64,000 nt of DNA from Desulfosporosinus sp. OT. GTDB lineage: Bacteria > Bacillota > Desulfitobacteriia > Desulfitobacteriales > Desulfitobacteriaceae. The first letter of the stretch is position 1; the number at the start of each line of letters is the position of its first letter. Below the pieces are notes generated by a model. That model worked only from the letters and a program-made list of their open reading frames with translations. It had not been told where the DNA came from and made no database searches. Below, one piece after another: positions 14,966-24,245 of this stretch. The translations under genes were made by a program, and so were the position numbers. The DNA lies in the NCBI RefSeq assembly GCF_000224515.1, contig NZ_AGAF01000187.1, positions 30,646 through 94,645 of the forward strand, in the 5' to 3' direction.

Positions 14966-16138
14966 TTAGCTCTTCTCAGGAACTAATAAGTTATTAGAAT
15001 TCATTAAATCAAGATAATTAAACGAGTTAGTCGTGTTCACTTTTGGAATCTGGATTTCAATTTGATCGTTAATCCCAGAATTGGTTGTGCTATAGTTTAT
15101 TTGTAGGTTCAAAGTCCCAACGCCATCAAGCGAGGCAGTTTGATTTCCACTTAGGGTGTTCATCAGTTGAGCAATTTGAGCTACGTTGAACTTGAAATCA
15201 ATAGTTCCAATTTCTTGGACAATATAACCGTTAGAAATAGCATATTGCAAATCGATACCTTTATCGCCTAGCAGGGTCGTCTTGTTCAATTGATCCATAA
15301 TGTTATTAAATTTTACTAAGAACTGGGGTCTATCAGCCTTGAACTTATCAAATTCCTGACTAAAATCATTTAAGGAGTTTGTGTTATCCGGAATTTGATT
15401 TAATTCAATAACTTGGGTTATGAACTCCTTCACAAAATCCATAGCTTCTTCGTCCTGCACAAAGTTATTAACAGTGTAGCGGATGAAGTCCTTAAATTGA
15501 GCGTCATTAAGTTTTAGCTCATAAATTCGTGCCGATCTAGAACCATCCCTTGTTGTCACATGCTGAATGCCTTTGTCCGTCACATCAATACTTGGATTGA
15601 AGCGTTGAGAATAACTGTTCAGGAATTTAATGAAGGTATCATGAAAGTCTTTGTTGAAATTCATGAGCTTGGTCATGTCGATACTCCCAGTTGCCGGGCC
15701 ACTCATATCAGTGGGACTTAGTACCATATATTCCTTACTTGCAAACTGTGGGGGTAGAACTGCGGTTGCCATGGGTGGAAGTTTGATAATCTCCGTGATT
15801 TTTGGAGCACTCCCTGTTAAATCGGATTCGACCCAAAGAGGAATATTCATGGTCATCCCCTCGGTGGCATAATCGACAACCATTTTTGATTTACTAATGG
15901 TTTTCTGGGTATTGGATTTTGTTTTAACATCACATTCCAGTTTAGCGTTATTCACAAACATAGCTGTCTGGTTGATCTGTTGTTGCGCATCAGGTTCAAA
16001 ACCTGTGCCATTCAATTGAAAGGTCATTGTTGTTTTTGAATGTACAGAGTTGAGATTTTGCATTTTCATGCCGGCCTTAAATATCTCCTGCTGATTCGGA
16101 CTACACCCTGTTAAAACTAGGAGTAAAGTTATTGCCAA
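14966..16138 (-). CDS. Lipoprotein of unknown family
   Basis: At least 390 residues. The signal peptide ends in a lipobox, LLLVLTGC, so Cys12 (from TTG 16138) is lipidated and the protein sits on the outer face of the membrane. In-frame sequence further upstream (KRTKKSLTWVA) gives a better charged n-region and is preceded by GGGAGG; an ATT start at 16174 would fit, so the true start is uncertain. The mature part alternates amphipathic strands and helices, with no motif I recognise. The last about 95 residues are duplicated at 11682-11974. Confidence 0.75.
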   Translation of the reverse strand: MAITLLLVLTGCSPNQQEIFKAGMKMQNLNSVHSKTTMTFQLNGTGFEPDAQQQINQTAMFVNNAKLECDVKTKSNTQKTISKSKMVVDYATEGMTMNIPLWVESDLTGSAPKITEIIKLPPMATAVLPPQFASKEYMVLSPTDMSGPATGSIDMTKLMNFNKDFHDTFIKFLNSYSQRFNPSIDVTDKGIQHVTTRDGSRSARIYELKLNDAQFKDFIRYTVNNFVQDEEAMDFVKEFITQVIELNQIPDNTNSLNDFSQEFDKFKADRPQFLVKFNNIMDQLNKTTLLGDKGIDLQYAISNGYIVQEIGTIDFKFNVAQIAQLMNTLSGNQTASLDGVGTLNLQINYSTTNSGINDQIEIQIPKVNTTNSFNYLDLMNSNNLLVPEKS

Positions 16139-16616
16139 CGCAACCCAGGTTAGTGATTTTTTAGTCCTCTTAATTTTCCTCGCCTCCCCTTCCTTTATAA
16201 TGAATTATTATCACAGAATCGCAAGGTTTACAATAATAAATATCTTAATAATTGGACAAACAAAGAAATTATAAGAGTAATACCCCTAATAGTTTATTGC
16301 ATATCCTAATTAATTACAGGATTAGCGAAGGGTTCAGCATCAAGCTTTATGCAATCTCGTCCATAGTATTAGTGAACGTCTTAATCTTGACAATCAAGCC
16401 ATAGTTTCTTTAACAACAGTTTCCTTCGATATATTCTTCATGGACACGATTTCGCCTTTAACCAGAGGGATGGCACACAGATAATTTAGTTTATTGCTTG
16501 GTGCGCGGTGAACAGGCTGAAAAGAGATTCGATGAATTACTAAGCTTCTATTTTGCAGCGCTTCCTATTTCCATGAAGAATAGGATAAAAGTCAGACAAC
16601 GCGGTTGTCCTTTTAT
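16139..16616. other. Intergenic region with no identified gene
   Basis: Contains the upstream region of the lipoprotein gene (to about 16330). The remainder has short open stretches on both strands but no start/stop arrangement or family match I can support. Confidence 0.35.
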
Positions 16617-18950
16617 TTATTTCATGTAAGGATTTACTGGACGATCGACTGCATAAGCATGGACTAGCGCATAGGCAGCTTCAGCCCGAGTTACAGTTTG
16701 GTTTGGCTGCATAGTATCCCCGTCAAGTTTCAAAATGCCCAGTCCCCAAGTCAGGGCAATATAGCCCAGCGAATCAGGCTGAATCGTATTAGCATCTTTA
16801 AAGGGAACAGCATAGATGCTTTTAACTTTCGCTGACGGTTCCAAGTTAAGATAGCGGATTATTATTTTGGACAGATCTAGTCGGCTTAACTCAGATCCCA
16901 GACTCAAATCCTCATGCAGCCAACCTCGATCTTTAGCAATCTTTAGAACATCCTCATCGCTTAAGACACGATCCCGATTATTTCCCTCTGCAGTCAGCAT
17001 GGCCCGCAGAAGCATACCCACAGTGATTTTCTCATCTGGATGGAAGGCCTCTCCGTATTCTCCAAAGGCCCCGGTCAAGCCAATGATACCTATTTCCTTT
17101 TCGGCATAATTTCCCTGAATATCTGTATAGGTGTGGGAACTATACCACTGGGACTGTGATTTGCCATACCCATCCATAGGGTCGCCAGATTTGGCATCGA
17201 GCATTGAAGGAATGTACATACTATAATCTGTATTCGGTTGATAGACCAGGCGTATTTCCTGCTGTTCATTTGGCAGGTAAATTAAGGTGTAATTTAGAGT
17301 CAACGGGCGTAATTGTAAGAAGTGTTCTGTGACTTGGTCAAGCGGCAGCACGTCTGAGGAACTGGGGAATTCCGAGTTAGACCAGTTCAGATCATAATTG
17401 TTCACTTCTTTTGCTACAGTATCTATGGTGATACTCATTCCGTTACTTGAAACTGGAATACCGTTGACGAGCCTACTATAATAAAACATCTGAATATTGG
17501 AAGGCATCTTGCCTCCATAGAAGTCATCTGATCTCATTTTGACCAACTTGAAGCGCTCAGGTTGTACACGCTTGAGAAAATCTTCGGCTAATTTTTGGGC
17601 GTCGTTACGGGTAATAGGCTTAGCTTTGCCAGGATTTACTCCAGAGGACTGATTGAATCCGATGAAATCCCCAGTCTTAGCATTGACGCGAGCGCTAAGG
17701 TAATGCTGTTCTCCCGTTTTAAAAGGTTCACTATGCCACTGTAGATTCCAGACTTGTTCATTGGGGTTTTGCCAGTCCGGATTGAGGCTGGAATTCTGGA
17801 GTACAAGGTTTTTAGGAATTCCAATCGTTTTTTTGACGATATTGACTGCTTCAGCTTGGCTGATTTGTTGAGAAGTGTCCGGTTTCTCCTGGTTGGATGA
17901 AGCTTCTCCAGACGGAGAAGAAACCTTAGCTGAGGTCGAATTTGCAGATGATGTGGAAGCTGTCGAGACAACTGTTGTACTACGACCCACACTAACAAAT
18001 TGACGAGCGGCCATCTGGGTATCAGGGGTTACGGGCTTTCCGCTTAGGGCATCAATGGCACCCCCGAAAGAGTTATTGGACAACTGGTATACGAGCAGTA
18101 CGCGTTGTGGTTCCGGTGCTTGAGGATTCATGATGGGAGGTAAATAATACTGTAATTCAAGCATCGGAGTATCAATAAACACCTGTCGTGCCTGTTCGGC
18201 AGAAATTACATTGGACGCTGTTGGAAAATCCAGATCTTGTGTCCAAGTATAGCTGTAGTTTATAATTTGGCCATCCTCGCCGCTGACACTGACATTCACC
18301 CCATTATTAGGAAACGGAATATTGTTGACGATACGGATCCAGCGGAAATTATAGGTAAAGGGTTGAGAGTTATTTAACGTCAGAACTTGCTGGTCATCTT
18401 TGACAAGCTGCATTTCTGATTGATATTTATTCGCTAGTTTTGTGACCAGATTGGTAGCTATTTTTTCAGCATCACTCGCTGTCAAGACAGGCAGTTTAAA
18501 AGAAGGCTGAGGCGATTGATCCCATCGATTGATGTTTAAAATGTCTCCGTTCGTTGCGTCGACCTCGGCATGGAAGTTACCGTTCGGTTGATCGACTGAA
18601 CTCCAATTTAGGGAATAGGTAGCGCGATTGTTATAGTCATTATAGCCTGTGGACAGTTGTGAATAGTTCTCTGGGATCTTAAAGTTTTTCTTGACTACTT
18701 GGACAGCCTGTTCAACTGTGATGCTTGATTTTTCACTGCCTAGGGCACTGGCCGGATAAACCATTAACTGCAAAAGAAGCATAACGATAACCACAATGTT
18801 TAAATAGCGAATTTTTCTTAACAACAATTTTCCATCAATCCTTTCTGGTTTTACTTTCTTTCGGGCTTTGCTTACCTCCTTGTTCAAAGCTAGAAAGTGA
18901 AATATTTCCACTTTCTTCAATTTATCATGTTTTATATTCCTGTTCTTCAA
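16617..18950 (-). CDS. Secreted YcdB/YcdC-repeat protein with C-terminal SLH domains
   Basis: Up to 777 residues. A membrane/signal segment (YLNIVVIVMLLLQLMVYPAS) lies at about 50-70; the start is uncertain because an AGGAGG and a GAAAGTG/CACTTTC hairpin (18889-18911) lie inside the first 45 codons, which may be leader RNA. The mature part has two YcdB/YcdC (PepSY-like) repeats, each beginning with ITVEQAVQVVKKNFKIP or ISQAEAVNIVKKTIGIP, separated by a Ser/Thr-rich linker (about 318-360). The C-terminus (from about 625) has S-layer homology-type modules (FHPDEKITVGMLLRAML, PFKDANTIQPDSLGYIALTW, MQPNQTVTRAEAAYALV). Probably anchored to the cell wall. Confidence 0.82.
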   Translation of the reverse strand: MKNRNIKHDKLKKVEIFHFLALNKEVSKARKKVKPERIDGKLLLRKIRYLNIVVIVMLLLQLMVYPASALGSEKSSITVEQAVQVVKKNFKIPENYSQLSTGYNDYNNRATYSLNWSSVDQPNGNFHAEVDATNGDILNINRWDQSPQPSFKLPVLTASDAEKIATNLVTKLANKYQSEMQLVKDDQQVLTLNNSQPFTYNFRWIRIVNNIPFPNNGVNVSVSGEDGQIINYSYTWTQDLDFPTASNVISAEQARQVFIDTPMLELQYYLPPIMNPQAPEPQRVLLVYQLSNNSFGGAIDALSGKPVTPDTQMAARQFVSVGRSTTVVSTASTSSANSTSAKVSSPSGEASSNQEKPDTSQQISQAEAVNIVKKTIGIPKNLVLQNSSLNPDWQNPNEQVWNLQWHSEPFKTGEQHYLSARVNAKTGDFIGFNQSSGVNPGKAKPITRNDAQKLAEDFLKRVQPERFKLVKMRSDDFYGGKMPSNIQMFYYSRLVNGIPVSSNGMSITIDTVAKEVNNYDLNWSNSEFPSSSDVLPLDQVTEHFLQLRPLTLNYTLIYLPNEQQEIRLVYQPNTDYSMYIPSMLDAKSGDPMDGYGKSQSQWYSSHTYTDIQGNYAEKEIGIIGLTGAFGEYGEAFHPDEKITVGMLLRAMLTAEGNNRDRVLSDEDVLKIAKDRGWLHEDLSLGSELSRLDLSKIIIRYLNLEPSAKVKSIYAVPFKDANTIQPDSLGYIALTWGLGILKLDGDTMQPNQTVTRAEAAYALVHAYAVDRPVNPYMK

Positions 18951-19068
18951 GTATTATCCTGCAAGCTCAAAGCTTTTTTAGTTTTGAATTTCAATTAGCT
19001 ATGTAAACTTTCCTCCTTCCCATAGGGCCCATTTATACAATACACTATATAATTCAATGGATTTTTAC

Positions 19069-19192
19069 GAAAATCTTAATAATGGTTACTAAATGGTTAC
19101 GGAGTGAGAAGCCAATTTAAACAATAGACTTGAAAAAATTAGCATATATTGCATTAAAGAGACATGCCAATTAATTAACAATTGGCAGGGTC
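19069..19192 (+). repeat. Dispersed repeat R3, copy 1
   Basis: ACGAAAATCTTAATAATGG TTACTA at the left and AGAGACATGCCAATTA...TTAACAATTGGCA at the right, both found at 24451-24512, where the two blocks are directly joined. Here about 64 bp lie between them. Confidence 0.65.
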
Positions 19193-19269
19193 CTTATAAC
19201 TATCCGCCAAGTTGAAGGTCATAGTGGATAGGACTATTTAAGAAGAGAGACTATTCTGAGGTGCCTGCT

Positions 19270-19325
19270 TGTGCGGTCCAATTTAGGATAGGCATGGAGT
19301 TTCTCATGGAAACAGGTGTGAGAAG
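19270..19325 (+). repeat. Dispersed repeat R2, copy 2
   Basis: Matches 8055-8112 (GTCCAATTT, GGATAGGCATGGAGT, TCTCATGGAAAC, GTGAGAAG), but here without the left arm of the long hairpin. Confidence 0.6.
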
Positions 19326-19576
19326 ATCTCATCAGGATGATGGCTTTTTGTTTTTAGGGGGACAAAAGTTAAAATAAATAGTTAGGACAAAGAAGATTAT
19401 GGATAATAAGTAGGATAACGACAGATTGCAGCGAATAGCTAAATATTAGCAATTCTAATTCCGGATAAATTGGTGCTAAGGCTGCGATGGCAGCGATATG
19501 CGGGGAGGTTCGTTGAATGCCGGACACTCAAGGGGAAAAGGTTAACAAGAGATGATCTTTAGGGAGGTGGTTGAAG

Positions 19577-22540
19577 TTGGATGAAAATCACTTTTTAGTT
19601 GTCTCAGGTCCATATAACCCGAAAGACAAACTCAATCTTGCGGCTTATGTAGTTAAAGGTGCTTTTTTAAATGTTAAATGTACATTATGTTTTCTCGTTC
19701 TTAACAATGACCTGCAAAGAACGAGAATCGAAAAAAATTATGCGTCATTATTTGACGTTGTTATGAATTATGCCTCTCAGAAATATCAATCATGGTACGA
19801 TATCCCTCTCTATGTCTGTAATCTTCAACCAGGGGAAAATGGCAATGCACAACTTGAGATATATCCTTCGTCAATTAATGAAGATAACGCTGAGAGAATT
19901 GCAGCGCTTGTCTTAGAAGACATGATTATTGAAAAATCAGAAACATTCAACCAGCAGGACTTTAAAATCACCGAATTTGGAAATGTTGCTGAAACAGACT
20001 TTTTTCAATATACAATTAAAAATGCAGGAACAGTATTTAGCACTTCTGTGATGGCTAAAAATCCCGCAGATCTAGGGCTTATGGTTCAGCTTATGGATAA
20101 GTTAGAGACATTCTCGGTAGATAGTTATCGCGAAGAAGTAATTTTATACATTGAACAGCAATATCCCCTGGAAGCCTTTCAGTCTTTTGTTCGTTACGCA
20201 CAATTAATTAATCAGGATGAAACCATAGATATCATAGAAGCAATAAACATCGGTTTAGAGATTACGAAATTTTTAGTTGCGAGAATGTTCTATGATTATG
20301 CTGATTGGACTGCGGAATGGGCGACCTCCCTGGCGTGTATTCATAAGGAGCATGAATTAGCTTTAGTCGGGTACCGTTGGTTGGGAATTGTAAACGAAGC
20401 CCTGGGAAGGATTAATGCATCGAAAGCGGCCTATGAGAATGGCATGTTGCTATTTGATTATGTCAGTGATTTACGGAAAAAAGCCCAATTTTTAATGAGC
20501 TTCGGTATTTCCATGATAGTCCTCTCTTCCCATCTGGATTTTGAAGAATTAGATGAGGATGCCTGTGAAACGATTGAGCAGCAAATTCTTGCGCCCGCCC
20601 AGAATTATTTTACAGAAGCCCTTACTATGTTTGATCAATTACCGGATAAAAACGCAGCCTTTGCTCGATGTTCTATTCAGCTTGATCTAGCTCGTATTGA
20701 TGATCTACGTGGCAACTATCAACATTCTTTAAAAAGACTTGGAAATCTTACTAATGGTGACAATGACCTTAATGAGAACCCAAAACTTATGATATCGTTA
20801 ATAATCTATAGCCTTACAGCCTTAAGAAATCTTTCGCAAAAAGATCTCGCATGGCGAAAACAGTACTTCCTGTACTTGCACCAAGCTGCGGAAATACTCC
20901 CTAATATATTCTCTGCGTTTCCTGATAAAGCATGTTTATTAAGTGTTTTAATAGGAGATGCCTTATTAATTTTAGAAAATCCTCAAGATGCTGCAGCATA
21001 TTTTTCAGCAGCTTATGAAAGGCAACAATTATTGCTTCAAAATGTAATCCTTTCTTCTGGTCCCGGTTCTCAATGCGGAGGTATTGCGGCGATTGATATT
21101 GCAGGAAAGCTTCAAAATGCTCTTATCGTACAACATGATTCTTATGAAAACGAGGCTTTAATTTGGCAGGCCTTAGATACTGGCGAACGTCAGAAAGGAT
21201 GCTTTTTCAGAAGAGACTTATTTTTTCACAGCCAAGCAGCGGACCACGAACTTTCAACCTATTTAAAAAGCAAATACCGGTTTCTGCGTAAATCACTTAG
21301 CCAGCATAACATCGACCATCGTCTCTTAATGGCAGACTATCAATGGTTTTTAAAATGGGATGTCGATGCCGGCAACCGATCGGTACTGGAGAATTATGAT
21401 CAGTCTTTCGAGAAGCCCTTAGATTCTAAACGGATACAATCAATTTTTTCTCAGCAAAAATATCGAACGGCAGTAGTCATGTTTTATGCTACCGATAGAG
21501 AAACCTTCGTTTATATCCTTAAAGACCCCTTTGAAACCCCGATAATTATTCGCTTAAATATAAGCAGCAGCGATTTGAGAAAAATATCTGAAAGCTTACA
21601 TACTGGAATCAACGGAAATGAATATACCTATTCCAAGCAGATAATCTATAACGAGCCAGAAAAGCATAAACTCTTTTTTGCTCCGTTTTTAGCTCTGGCC
21701 GACATACTAAAGCCTCTTATTCGACATCTCGATGATGTGGATCTTATTTATATTTCTCCTCATGGTACATGGCATTCTCTTCCCATTCATGTTCTTCTGC
21801 TTCCTTTGTTTTGGGAAAAGGGCAGGGTGCCGGGCCTTGTTTACACACCAAGTACTCATCTCTTAGAAATCTTAAATCAAAGACATTTTAACAATCGCCG
21901 GCTGCAATATAATCATTATGGTTTGGCAACAGTATATTCTGCAGACGAAAGTGAAAAATCGTATATGAAGGCCCACCAAACTTTTTTAACTTTGCTGCAA
22001 GGTACAGAAGTAACTATCAGAGATGCTTTCGGGATACAGGTAACGAGAGACAAGGTTATGGAAGACCTTAATCAAGTAAGTCTATACCATGTCCTTGCCC
22101 ATGGCTGCTTCCTTGAAGGCCGGCAGGCAATGGACTCGGGCTTACTGCTGGCTGAGCCCTCTGGATTGCCGGACAAAAAGACATCTCCGAAAACGACGGG
22201 CACTATGATAATGCTCAATGGTACTTCTGCGTCTCACGTTTCCCTGCAAGCCTGTTCATTGGGTAAAAGATTAGCAGATCACGGTAATGAATTTTGGGGT
22301 TTTTGCCGTGCCGTAATTTCTGCTGGAGCCAATAGTGTAGCGGCGCCCCTTTGGGATGCTGATCTATTTTCTTCAACAAGATTTTTTGAACTATTTTACC
22401 ATAATTGGCTTATCGACCATCAACCGAAGTGGAAAGCCTGGGCCAATGCTCAGCATCAACTGGCATCCGGGTCAGAGTCTCCCCTGTGGTCTCATTTTAT
22501 CCACTGGGCAGCTTTTCAGTTGATAGGCTTCGGCTATTGA
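19577..22540 (+). CDS. TPR-containing CHAT-domain caspase-like protease
   Basis: About 987 residues from TTG 19577, 6-7 nt after the GGAGGTGG; TTG 19571 is also possible. The middle (about 230-600) is helical with TPR-like repeats (for example NASKAAYENGMLLFDYVSDL, NPQDAAAYFSAAYERQQLLL). The last about 350 residues are a CHAT domain: YISPHGTWHSLPIHVLLLP, catalytic His in HVLAHGCF (about residue 842), SGLLLAEPSG, catalytic Cys in SLQACSLGKR (about 893), and FCRAVISAGANSVAAPLWDA. CHAT proteases cleave partner proteins in bacterial conflict systems. The following gene is likely its partner. No N-terminal family recognised. Confidence 0.88.
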   Translation: MDENHFLVVSGPYNPKDKLNLAAYVVKGAFLNVKCTLCFLVLNNDLQRTRIEKNYASLFDVVMNYASQKYQSWYDIPLYVCNLQPGENGNAQLEIYPSSINEDNAERIAALVLEDMIIEKSETFNQQDFKITEFGNVAETDFFQYTIKNAGTVFSTSVMAKNPADLGLMVQLMDKLETFSVDSYREEVILYIEQQYPLEAFQSFVRYAQLINQDETIDIIEAINIGLEITKFLVARMFYDYADWTAEWATSLACIHKEHELALVGYRWLGIVNEALGRINASKAAYENGMLLFDYVSDLRKKAQFLMSFGISMIVLSSHLDFEELDEDACETIEQQILAPAQNYFTEALTMFDQLPDKNAAFARCSIQLDLARIDDLRGNYQHSLKRLGNLTNGDNDLNENPKLMISLIIYSLTALRNLSQKDLAWRKQYFLYLHQAAEILPNIFSAFPDKACLLSVLIGDALLILENPQDAAAYFSAAYERQQLLLQNVILSSGPGSQCGGIAAIDIAGKLQNALIVQHDSYENEALIWQALDTGERQKGCFFRRDLFFHSQAADHELSTYLKSKYRFLRKSLSQHNIDHRLLMADYQWFLKWDVDAGNRSVLENYDQSFEKPLDSKRIQSIFSQQKYRTAVVMFYATDRETFVYILKDPFETPIIIRLNISSSDLRKISESLHTGINGNEYTYSKQIIYNEPEKHKLFFAPFLALADILKPLIRHLDDVDLIYISPHGTWHSLPIHVLLLPLFWEKGRVPGLVYTPSTHLLEILNQRHFNNRRLQYNHYGLATVYSADESEKSYMKAHQTFLTLLQGTEVTIRDAFGIQVTRDKVMEDLNQVSLYHVLAHGCFLEGRQAMDSGLLLAEPSGLPDKKTSPKTTGTMIMLNGTSASHVSLQACSLGKRLADHGNEFWGFCRAVISAGANSVAAPLWDADLFSSTRFFELFYHNWLIDHQPKWKAWANAQHQLASGSESPLWSHFIHWAAFQLIGFGY

Positions 22541-22573
22541 GTTTAACCTAACAAGAAAGGAAGATACATAGTA

Positions 22574-23119
22574 ATGGAAGTACAATCTTTAGCAGATAAA
22601 ATTTCACAATTGAACTTACTGCAGCTCAAGGATGTTTATGTCAATCTGTTTGAGATGCTGGAACCTGAAAGAGAACTCCTTATCACCCCCAAGGACATAA
22701 AACGTAAACTAGAAAAAGATCGCGCCTTATTGGAAGATTTCTGTTTAGAAAGTAACGTTGAAGACAAAAATTACGGGGAATTCAGAGCCATAAAGGAACT
22801 TGCTGCTGATTTTCTAATAGGCATTACTGAAAGTTTTCCTGAGTATCGAGAGAAAATAGAAGCTTCTATTATTGAAGCTTCTAAAAAGGGATTTATTGAG
22901 GACACATTGCTCCTGGACATTCCCTCAACTGCTCAGCTCATTCCCATAATTTATGCTGTTGCTGTGGCCATACTTCAGCCTCATCTAAAAGTTGATCGTA
23001 AAAGGATCCAAGAAAAAAACTCTAGTACTTCAGAGTTTCATTTCGAGTTGAAGCTAGGAACGGATAAAGTTGTTGAGGTTCTTAAGAGCTTATTACCCTA
23101 TTCAAAAAAAGGGGATTAA
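22574..23119 (+). CDS. CHAT-associated protein of unknown function with a hydrophobic helix
   Basis: 181 residues, 33 bp after the CHAT gene with AAGAAAGGAAG upstream, so probably cotranscribed. Charged helical N-terminal half (residues 1-110); a hydrophobic segment, STAQLIPIIYAVAVAILQPH, at about 118-137; then a basic, polar tail ending in a strand-helix FHFELKLGTDKVVEVLKSLL. I know no family match. The layout (soluble protease gene plus small protein with one membrane-inserting helix) would fit a substrate or effector activated by cleavage, but it may equally be a structural partner. Confidence 0.6.
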   Translation: MEVQSLADKISQLNLLQLKDVYVNLFEMLEPERELLITPKDIKRKLEKDRALLEDFCLESNVEDKNYGEFRAIKELAADFLIGITESFPEYREKIEASIIEASKKGFIEDTLLLDIPSTAQLIPIIYAVAVAILQPHLKVDRKRIQEKNSSTSEFHFELKLGTDKVVEVLKSLLPYSKKGD

Positions 23120-23149
23120 ATAACGATTAAAATCAATGCTCGGGTCGGA

Positions 23150-23232
23150 AAAGGCCTTCGAAGATCCTCTCCGGGGGTCGGTACAGTGATTTGGAAACTT
23201 CCATTTCTTCAATAATTCGATATTTATTAGGG
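23150..23232 (+). pseudogene. Remnant of a galE 3' end, joined to R1-like sequence
   Basis: GAAAAGGCCTTCG and GTACAGTGATTTGGAAAC both occur in the same order in the galE gene (about 27950-27995). The following CTTCCATTTCTTC and AATTCGATATTTA resemble the second half of R1. A small decayed gene copy. Confidence 0.5.
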
Positions 23233-23403
23233 GTCGCTTTTTCTATCGTATATTGAAGCCGCTAAATGCTTTTGTAGCAGAGGCGCATTGAATTTGGAAA
23301 ATCGATTAGACCGCAAAATGGTCTGATTGATATGAGGCAACTGACATGATATGATATACCAAGAAATGGATGTGTTTTAGCGAGGGGGGGACGGTGTTTT
23401 TGA

Positions 23404-23652
23404 TTGAACGCTCGGCGGATATTGGAACGTATTCTATCTGGTTCCAAAAACATCAGATTTGAAGAGATAGTTGCACTTACGCAGGCATATGGATTCCGGC
23501 TAGCCCGAATTAATGGTAGTCATCATATTTTTGTCCATCCAGAGGTACGGGAGTTAATCAATCTTCAAAATGTCAATGGTATGGCCAAGCCTTATCAAAT
23601 AAGGCAGCTATTGAAACTTGTAGAGCTGAATAATCTAAGGATGGGAGAATGA
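23404..23652 (+). CDS. hicA: HicA-family mRNA interferase toxin
   Basis: 82 residues from TTG 23404. Double-stranded RNA-binding-like fold: ILERILSGSKNIRFEEIVAL, YGFRLARINGSHHIFVHPEV with the catalytic His in GSHHIF, and KPYQIRQLLKLVE. The family cleaves mRNA independently of the ribosome. Coupled to hicB by a 4-nt overlap. A GAGGGGGGGAC stretch precedes the start. Confidence 0.85.
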   Translation: MNARRILERILSGSKNIRFEEIVALTQAYGFRLARINGSHHIFVHPEVRELINLQNVNGMAKPYQIRQLLKLVELNNLRMGE

Positions 23653-23897
23653 TGGATGTAATGGATTACCACGTAAATATATTCTACAGTGAAGATGATA
23701 ATGGGTATATAGCAGATATTCCTGACCTAAAAGGCTGCTCGGCCTTTGGAATTACACCCGAAGAGGCGTTGAAGGAGCTGCAAGAAGCCAAAAAGGCATG
23801 GCTTGATGCGGCTAGAGCAGAAGGGCTGTTAATCCCAGAACCACGATACCGCCCAATTATTTACCAAGCAATCGGGGGTGGGTCGAACCTGGCATGA
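23649..23897 (+). CDS. hicB: HicB-family antitoxin
   Basis: 82 residues with the partial RNase H fold of HicB: YHVNIFYSEDDNGYIADIPD, LKGCSAFGITPEEALKELQE, AKKAWLDAARAEGLLIPEP. There is no C-terminal HTH/RHH domain, so DNA binding may be absent or need the toxin. Neutralises HicA. Confidence 0.88.
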   Translation: MMDVMDYHVNIFYSEDDNGYIADIPDLKGCSAFGITPEEALKELQEAKKAWLDAARAEGLLIPEPRYRPIIYQAIGGGSNLA

Positions 23898-24014
23898 TCG
23901 GGGTTCTGTGAGGGCTTGGGGTCGTGAGATCCCGGCTACTCGATCTTCCCGGATATTGTCAAATCCCTCGGGGTCGACAATGTCAAATAACTTACGGGGC
24001 TGAGTACTCGCATA

Positions 24015-24098
24015 ACGTCTCCCGGTGGCCAGTTACGGCAGGTTCCTGGAACCTCTGTTATATCGGAAAATTCAACAGTACTTTATGAAATAGTATGG
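24015..24098 (+). repeat. Dispersed repeat R1, full copy
   Basis: GTCTCCCGGTGGCCAG, AGGTTCCTGGAACCTC, TATCGGAAAATTCAACAG in the R1 order. Confidence 0.65.
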
Positions 24099-24122
24099 AG
24101 TAATTGATATTTGGCTCACTAT

Positions 24123-24146
24123 AAATTCGTCACCGGTGACGAATTT
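24123..24146. repeat. Perfect 24-bp palindrome
   Basis: Half-site AAATTCGTCACC; ends AAATTCG and CGAATTTGA are shared with the palindrome at 13033-13062. Confidence 0.85.
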
Positions 24147-24245
24147 GACCTACACCCAGGCGCTCATCCTTCTTGGGATCCCGTACTCACTTTGCTCACA
24201 CAGTTATCTATACGGAGTACGGAGATCTTTAAGAGTAATTCTTAA

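Larger units (their letters stand above)
18951..19570. other. Intergenic region upstream of the CHAT gene holding R3 and R2 repeat copies
   Basis: No gene recognised. It contains R3 (19069-19192) and R2 (19270-19325). GGGAGGTGG (19562-19570) is the ribosome binding site of the CHAT gene. Confidence 0.45.
23898..24245. other. Non-coding region with R1 copy and palindrome
   Basis: No gene. R1 copy at 24015-24098 and the perfect palindrome at 24123-24146; GC-rich at 23900-24010. Confidence 0.4.
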
